DNA of 64,000 nucleotides from NCBI GenBank assembly GCA_023409535.1, contig JAEYGZ010000039.1, positions 186,001-250,000 of the forward strand. Direction: 5' to 3'. Positions 61,733-64,000 of the stretch are shown here, piece by piece; positions within the stretch are counted from its first letter, which is position 1, and each line of letters begins with the position of its first letter. Under the pieces are notes generated by a model. It saw only the letters and a list, made by a program, of their open reading frames with translations. It was not told where the DNA came from and did no database searches. This DNA is from Bacillota bacterium (GTDB lineage Bacteria > Bacillota > Clostridia > Lachnospirales > Lachnospiraceae). Both the position numbers and the translations under genes were made by a program.

Positions 61733-62434
61733 ATGGAACATGACGTGATATTGGTTGTGGATGATGATAAAGAAATTGCTGACCTGGTTGAGATACACCT
61801 GATCAGCGAAGGTTACCTGGTCAGGAAGGCAAACAGTGCCAGAGAAGGTCTGCAGGTTCTGGAGACGGAAGATATTAAGCTGGTGATTCTTGATATCATG
61901 ATGCCTGGGATGGATGGACTGACCATGTGCCGAAAGATCCGTGAAACCAGTACTGTTCCCATCATCATGCTGAGTGCAAAATCAAATGATCTGGATAAAA
62001 TTATCGGGCTCGGCACAGGAGCGGACGATTATGTCATAAAGCCCTTTAATCCGCTGGAGTTAACCGCAAGGGTAAAATCCCAGCTTCGAAGGTATACAAA
62101 GTTTAATCCCAACTCCCATGATGAGAAGCTGGATAAGGAGATCGTACTGGACCATCTGGTAATCAATAAGGATACCCACAGAGTCAGCGCTTATGGCAAG
62201 GATGTGAAGCTGACACCCATTGAATTTGATATTCTGTACCTCCTGGCGAGTAATGTTGGAAGGGTGTTTTCTACCGACGATATCTTTGAACGGGTATGGA
62301 ACGAGAAGATATATGAAGCAAATAATACCGTAATGGTGCATATCCGCAGAATCAGGGAGAAGATAGAGATGGATTCAAGCAACTCCCAGATTATCAAAAC
62401 TGTGTGGGGAGTAGGATATAAAATTGAAGAATAA
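61733..62434 (+). CDS. OmpR-family response regulator
   Basis: A 233-residue regulator: receiver domain with acidic VVDDDKE, phospho-acceptor Asp54 (LVILDIMMPG), Thr/Ser in MLSAKS and Lys in YVIKPFNPLEL; then a winged-helix DNA-binding domain (KLTPIEFDILYLLASNVGRVFSTDDIFERVW, NTVMVHIRRIREKIE). It overlaps the histidine kinase gene by 11 bases, so the two are a pair. Closest in layout to VanR/PhoP-type. Target genes are unknown. Preceded by TGGAGG. Confidence 0.93.
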   Translation: MEHDVILVVDDDKEIADLVEIHLISEGYLVRKANSAREGLQVLETEDIKLVILDIMMPGMDGLTMCRKIRETSTVPIIMLSAKSNDLDKIIGLGTGADDYVIKPFNPLELTARVKSQLRRYTKFNPNSHDEKLDKEIVLDHLVINKDTHRVSAYGKDVKLTPIEFDILYLLASNVGRVFSTDDIFERVWNEKIYEANNTVMVHIRRIREKIEMDSSNSQIIKTVWGVGYKIEE

Positions 62435-63527
62435 TATTTTCAAGAGCTTTCGATTTGAAATTGTATTATACAGTATCTTAAGCCTCCTGTATATGCTGCT
62501 GACCATTGCGATGCTTCATGTGGGTATCTTCCTTGTACTCCATAAAAGCTACCAGGAATTGTCCGGAGCCTCGGCAGTCATCATGACGATTGTTACGCTT
62601 GCAGCGGCGATTGTACTGTTCATTACTTATTTTCTTCTGCTTACAAAGAAATTCATAACCTATATCAGAGTAATGATTGACGGTATCAACCAGATCTCTC
62701 AGGGAAACTTCGGAAATCGTATTGTTATTGAGAACGAGGATGAATTTGCACTTTTAGGGGATAAGTTAAACCAGATGGCGGATGACATCAAAGAAATCAT
62801 GGAAAATGAGCGCCGAAGCGAATATGCAAAGAATGAGCTGATTACCAGCGTGGCGCATGACCTGCGAACCCCCTTGACCTCCATCATCGGTTATCTGGAT
62901 CTGGTATCCTCCAAGGAATTGTCCCACGAGGTAAGCGGTAAATATATTGACATTGCCTACAATAAATCAAAACGTTTGGAGAAGCTCATTGAGGATCTGT
63001 TCACCTATACCAAATTTAACTTTGGCGAGGTCAAAGCAGATTTTACTGAGGTTGATATGGTGAAGCTGCTTAACCAGCTGATCGATGAATTTTATCCAAG
63101 CTTTGCAGAGGATAACCTGGAATATGAATTCACCACGACTGCAAGCACAGCAATTATTAAGGTAGATGGCAACCTGCTTGCCAGGGCATTTGCAAATTTG
63201 ATCAGTAATGCGATTAAATATGGTAAGGAAGGTAAGAAGATAGATATCAGCCTTATCAAAAATACCACAGGTATTACAATAACCATTACGAATTACGGTG
63301 TTGTTATCCCGCAGGAGGATCTGACCAGAATATTTCAGCGCTTTTACAGAGTTGAATCTTCCAGGTCGAGTGAAACCGGGGGCAGCGGACTTGGTCTTGC
63401 CATCGCCCAAAGCGTCATAGAGATGCATGGAGGAACCATATCTGCAAGCAGTGATTCGTCCGGGACAGTATTTACCGTTGAACTGAATAATGAGCCGCAT
63501 AGTGCACAAAACAAATCGAGCCATTGA
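62424..63527 (+). CDS. Sensor histidine kinase
   Basis: A 367-residue kinase: two helices (about 10-38 and 47-72) with almost no outside loop, HAMP (about 73-125), HisKA with phospho-accepting His145 in SVAHDLRTPLTSIIGYLDL, and HATPase_c (N box NLISNAIKYG, G boxes GSGLGLAIAQSVIEMHGG). The lack of an extracellular domain suggests sensing inside the membrane, as in intramembrane-sensing kinases, or an accessory protein. The start is TTG 62424, coupled to the response regulator. Confidence 0.9.
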   Translation: MKNNIFKSFRFEIVLYSILSLLYMLLTIAMLHVGIFLVLHKSYQELSGASAVIMTIVTLAAAIVLFITYFLLLTKKFITYIRVMIDGINQISQGNFGNRIVIENEDEFALLGDKLNQMADDIKEIMENERRSEYAKNELITSVAHDLRTPLTSIIGYLDLVSSKELSHEVSGKYIDIAYNKSKRLEKLIEDLFTYTKFNFGEVKADFTEVDMVKLLNQLIDEFYPSFAEDNLEYEFTTTASTAIIKVDGNLLARAFANLISNAIKYGKEGKKIDISLIKNTTGITITITNYGVVIPQEDLTRIFQRFYRVESSRSSETGGSGLGLAIAQSVIEMHGGTISASSDSSGTVFTVELNNEPHSAQNKSSH

Positions 63528-63556
63528 TTACGGTAATAATCAATGGCTCATTTTTG
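63518..63556 (+). terminator. Terminator of the two-component operon
   Basis: GAGCCATTGATTA (63518-63530) pairs perfectly with TAATCAATGGCTC (63537-63549), followed by ATTTTTG. The stem begins inside the last codons of the kinase, so the stop lies in the hairpin. Confidence 0.9.
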
Positions 63557-63668
63557 CGAACTATGAAAACGGAAGAAGAAAAAATATAATCCTATTATAG
63601 CATAATAAACAGAAAAAGATAGCGTTTCATTAAAAATTAAAAATATTTAATATTTATGTAATGGTTTT

Positions 63669-64000
63669 TTACGTCATTTGCAGAGTTTCAGCATAGGAAA
63701 TCAGTTTTTTTGAAATACGTATTTTCTGAAAACTTGCAGCATAAGTTATCTCATCCATACCTTCTATAAAGTTCTGAGGAAAGTTCTTTACCACACCTTT
63801 ATTTTGCAATAACAGAGTGGCTTTATTATATGCTATCGCAGCCTCGGTCTCCGAGGGATAACGTCCGATCAGATAATTTCCGTTAATATGTATTTTCGCA
63901 AGGTAAATTGGAGTACCGCCTTTCATTACCCTGGATACACCATGATAAGGATTGACAATTTCGATATTGTGATAGCTGAAATCCGTATCATCGCCATTCA
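63669..64000 (-). CDS. AP2-domain protein (5' end beyond the window)
   Basis: The minus-strand frame is open from the right edge to a stop at 63669; about 110 residues are visible. The segment YHGVSRVMKGGTPIYLAKIHINGNYLIGRYPSETEAAIAYNKATLLL is a plant-type AP2/ERF DNA-binding fold, found in bacteria mostly in HNH endonucleases, phage proteins and a few stand-alone regulators. The C-terminal 45 residues (KNFPQNFIEGMDEITYAASFQKIRISKK) are unrecognised. The internal ATG 63926 is not a likely start, because the domain begins before it. Its position after rnpB and a two-component pair gives no functional hint. Confidence 0.65.
   Translation of the reverse strand, partial: NGDDTDFSYHNIEIVNPYHGVSRVMKGGTPIYLAKIHINGNYLIGRYPSETEAAIAYNKATLLLQNKGVVKNFPQNFIEGMDEITYAASFQKIRISKKLISYAETLQMT

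Overview
The window looks like a chromosomal piece of an anaerobic, low-to-mid GC Firmicute of the Lachnospiraceae / Clostridium cluster XIVa type. This rests on the dgt-dnaG-rpoD-trmK block, the cdaA-cdaR pair, Gram-positive wall-polymer genes (TagD, TagF-like and LCP proteins), a type A RNase P RNA and strong AGGAGG ribosome binding sites. No species can be named from the sequence alone.

Bases 1-8400 are an AT-rich accessory stretch. It holds the end of a pectin-oligosaccharide operon (GH88/105 hydrolase, L-rhamnose isomerase, a TIM-barrel isomerase/epimerase and a GH2 glycosidase), an IS21 transposase remnant, a MarR/AbiEi-like regulator, and a decayed AbiE toxin-antitoxin pair (intact antitoxin, internally deleted toxin). 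From 8400 the genes are mostly housekeeping: two membrane proteins, cdaA-cdaR (c-di-AMP synthesis and its regulator), an HPr protein and leuA. Then come two giant palindromes (14626-14912 and 15085-15364), followed by a six-gene poly(glycerol-phosphate) polymer operon (15578-22488).

22517-26176 is an operator-controlled heterodimeric ABC transporter. 26200-28810 carries an LCP ligase and a polyprenyl-phosphate sugar transferase on the minus strand. Next are HtrA, a divergent ClpX paralogue, a zinc-ribbon protein and a branched-chain amino acid ABC system (livJHMGF). 38130-44704 holds a cytidylate-kinase-like protein, two aminotransferases, a CheY-like protein, QueH, and Fur-box-controlled feoAB whose FeoB carries a His-rich insert. 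44701-53691 is a second carbohydrate locus (membrane AraC regulator, lipoprotein, two permeases, GH88 hydrolase), so the window opens and nearly closes its middle part with paralogous uronyl hydrolases. 54178-59149 is dgt-dnaG-rpoD-trmK. A nucleoside kinase preceded by tandem repeats that carry the ribosome binding site, rnpB, an OmpR-type two-component system and the end of an AP2-domain gene finish the window.

The two observations most likely to be new are non-coding. The first is the pair of ~285 bp palindromes between leuA and the wall-polymer operon. They share a core and an internal-loop motif, while several stems differ in sequence but stay paired, which suggests an RNA under structural selection. 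The second is an array of ~51 bp tandem repeats upstream of the nucleoside kinase. Each unit carries a Shine-Dalgarno/anti-Shine-Dalgarno hairpin, and the last units can pair perfectly with the true ribosome binding site.
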